A DNA stretch of 5,385 nucleotides from Rhodoluna limnophila (GTDB lineage Bacteria > Actinomycetota > Actinomycetes > Actinomycetales > Microbacteriaceae). Position 1 is the stretch's first letter. Each line of letters starts with the position of its first letter. Positions 5,338 to 5,385 of this stretch are shown piece by piece. Made by a program: the position numbers and the translations under genes. The stretch spans positions 1-5,385 of the forward strand of contig CALPUC020000071.1 of the NCBI GenBank assembly GCA_943326655.2, read 5' to 3'. The notes beneath the pieces were generated by a model. That model was not told the DNA's origin and did no database searches. It saw nothing but the letters and a program-made list of their open reading frames with translations.

Positions 5338-5385
5338 CTAAACTTCCTGCTGTTCGAACCAGGTGCCAACGCGGCCACCGGCAAG
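5338..5385 (-). CDS. proB: Glutamate 5-kinase, last 15 codons (cut by window edge)
   Basis: ProB phosphorylates glutamate with ATP to gamma-glutamyl phosphate, the feedback-inhibited first step of proline synthesis. Only the C-terminus is in the window: LAGGRVGTWFEQQEV then TAG. The GTWF tetrapeptide aligns by eye with GTLF at the end of the amino-acid-kinase domain of E. coli ProB, and its position directly before proA supports the call. The protein stops right there, so the PUA domain that follows in E. coli ProB is absent, and the nine bases before proA leave no room for a remnant. The identification rests on a short fragment plus context. Confidence 0.85.
   Translation of the reverse strand, partial: LAGGRVGTWFEQQEV

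Noticed and set aside
1..5385. Mobile element, CRISPR array, toxin-antitoxin or defence island
   Set aside because: No transposase, integrase, direct-repeat array or attachment-like duplication is visible. Gene order and proteins are those of a conserved housekeeping block.

Overview
The window looks like an ordinary, tightly packed piece of a chromosome from a high-level actinobacterial lineage, most likely Microbacteriaceae. The moderate base composition and very short intergenic gaps suggest a small-genome, freshwater 'Luna'-type member such as Rhodoluna or Aquiluna. This placement rests on gene order (proB-proA-small membrane protein-nadD-X-rsfS-tRNA-Ala) and on the character of the proteins. 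It is an inference without a database search.

Layout. On the + strand, bases 1-1335 hold the last 444 codons of a DnaE-family DNA polymerase III alpha subunit, of the second (DnaE2-like) actinobacterial type. Everything else is on the - strand. deoC (1332-2009) converges on dnaE, and their stop codons overlap by four bases. A strong UUCG-capped hairpin (2036-2060) separates deoC from the rest. Reading leftwards from the right edge on the - strand come the 3' end of proB (5338-5385), proA (4084-5328), a 56-residue single-span membrane protein (3884-4054), nadD (3276-3857), an acidic C-terminally anchored membrane protein of unknown function (2560-3279), rsfS (2184-2546) and tRNA-Ala(GGC) (2066-2141). 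Spacings inside this series are 9, 29, 26, -4 and 13 bases, so proB to rsfS is very probably one transcript. The tRNA sits at its tail, and the hairpin ends it.

Function. ProB and ProA perform the first two steps of proline synthesis from glutamate. NadD adenylylates nicotinate mononucleotide on the way to NAD. RsfS silences ribosomes when nutrients are short. DeoC breaks down deoxyribose 5-phosphate. The DnaE fragment is replication or translesion synthesis machinery. The grouping is a conserved actinobacterial housekeeping block with no obvious single pathway.

There is no sign of mobile elements, CRISPR arrays, phage genes or a defence system, and no gene-free stretch longer than about 50 bases. 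The least explained content is the two membrane proteins on either side of nadD. Secondary points are the convergent dnaE/deoC junction, a possible leaderless promoter for deoC and a ProB that ends without a PUA domain.
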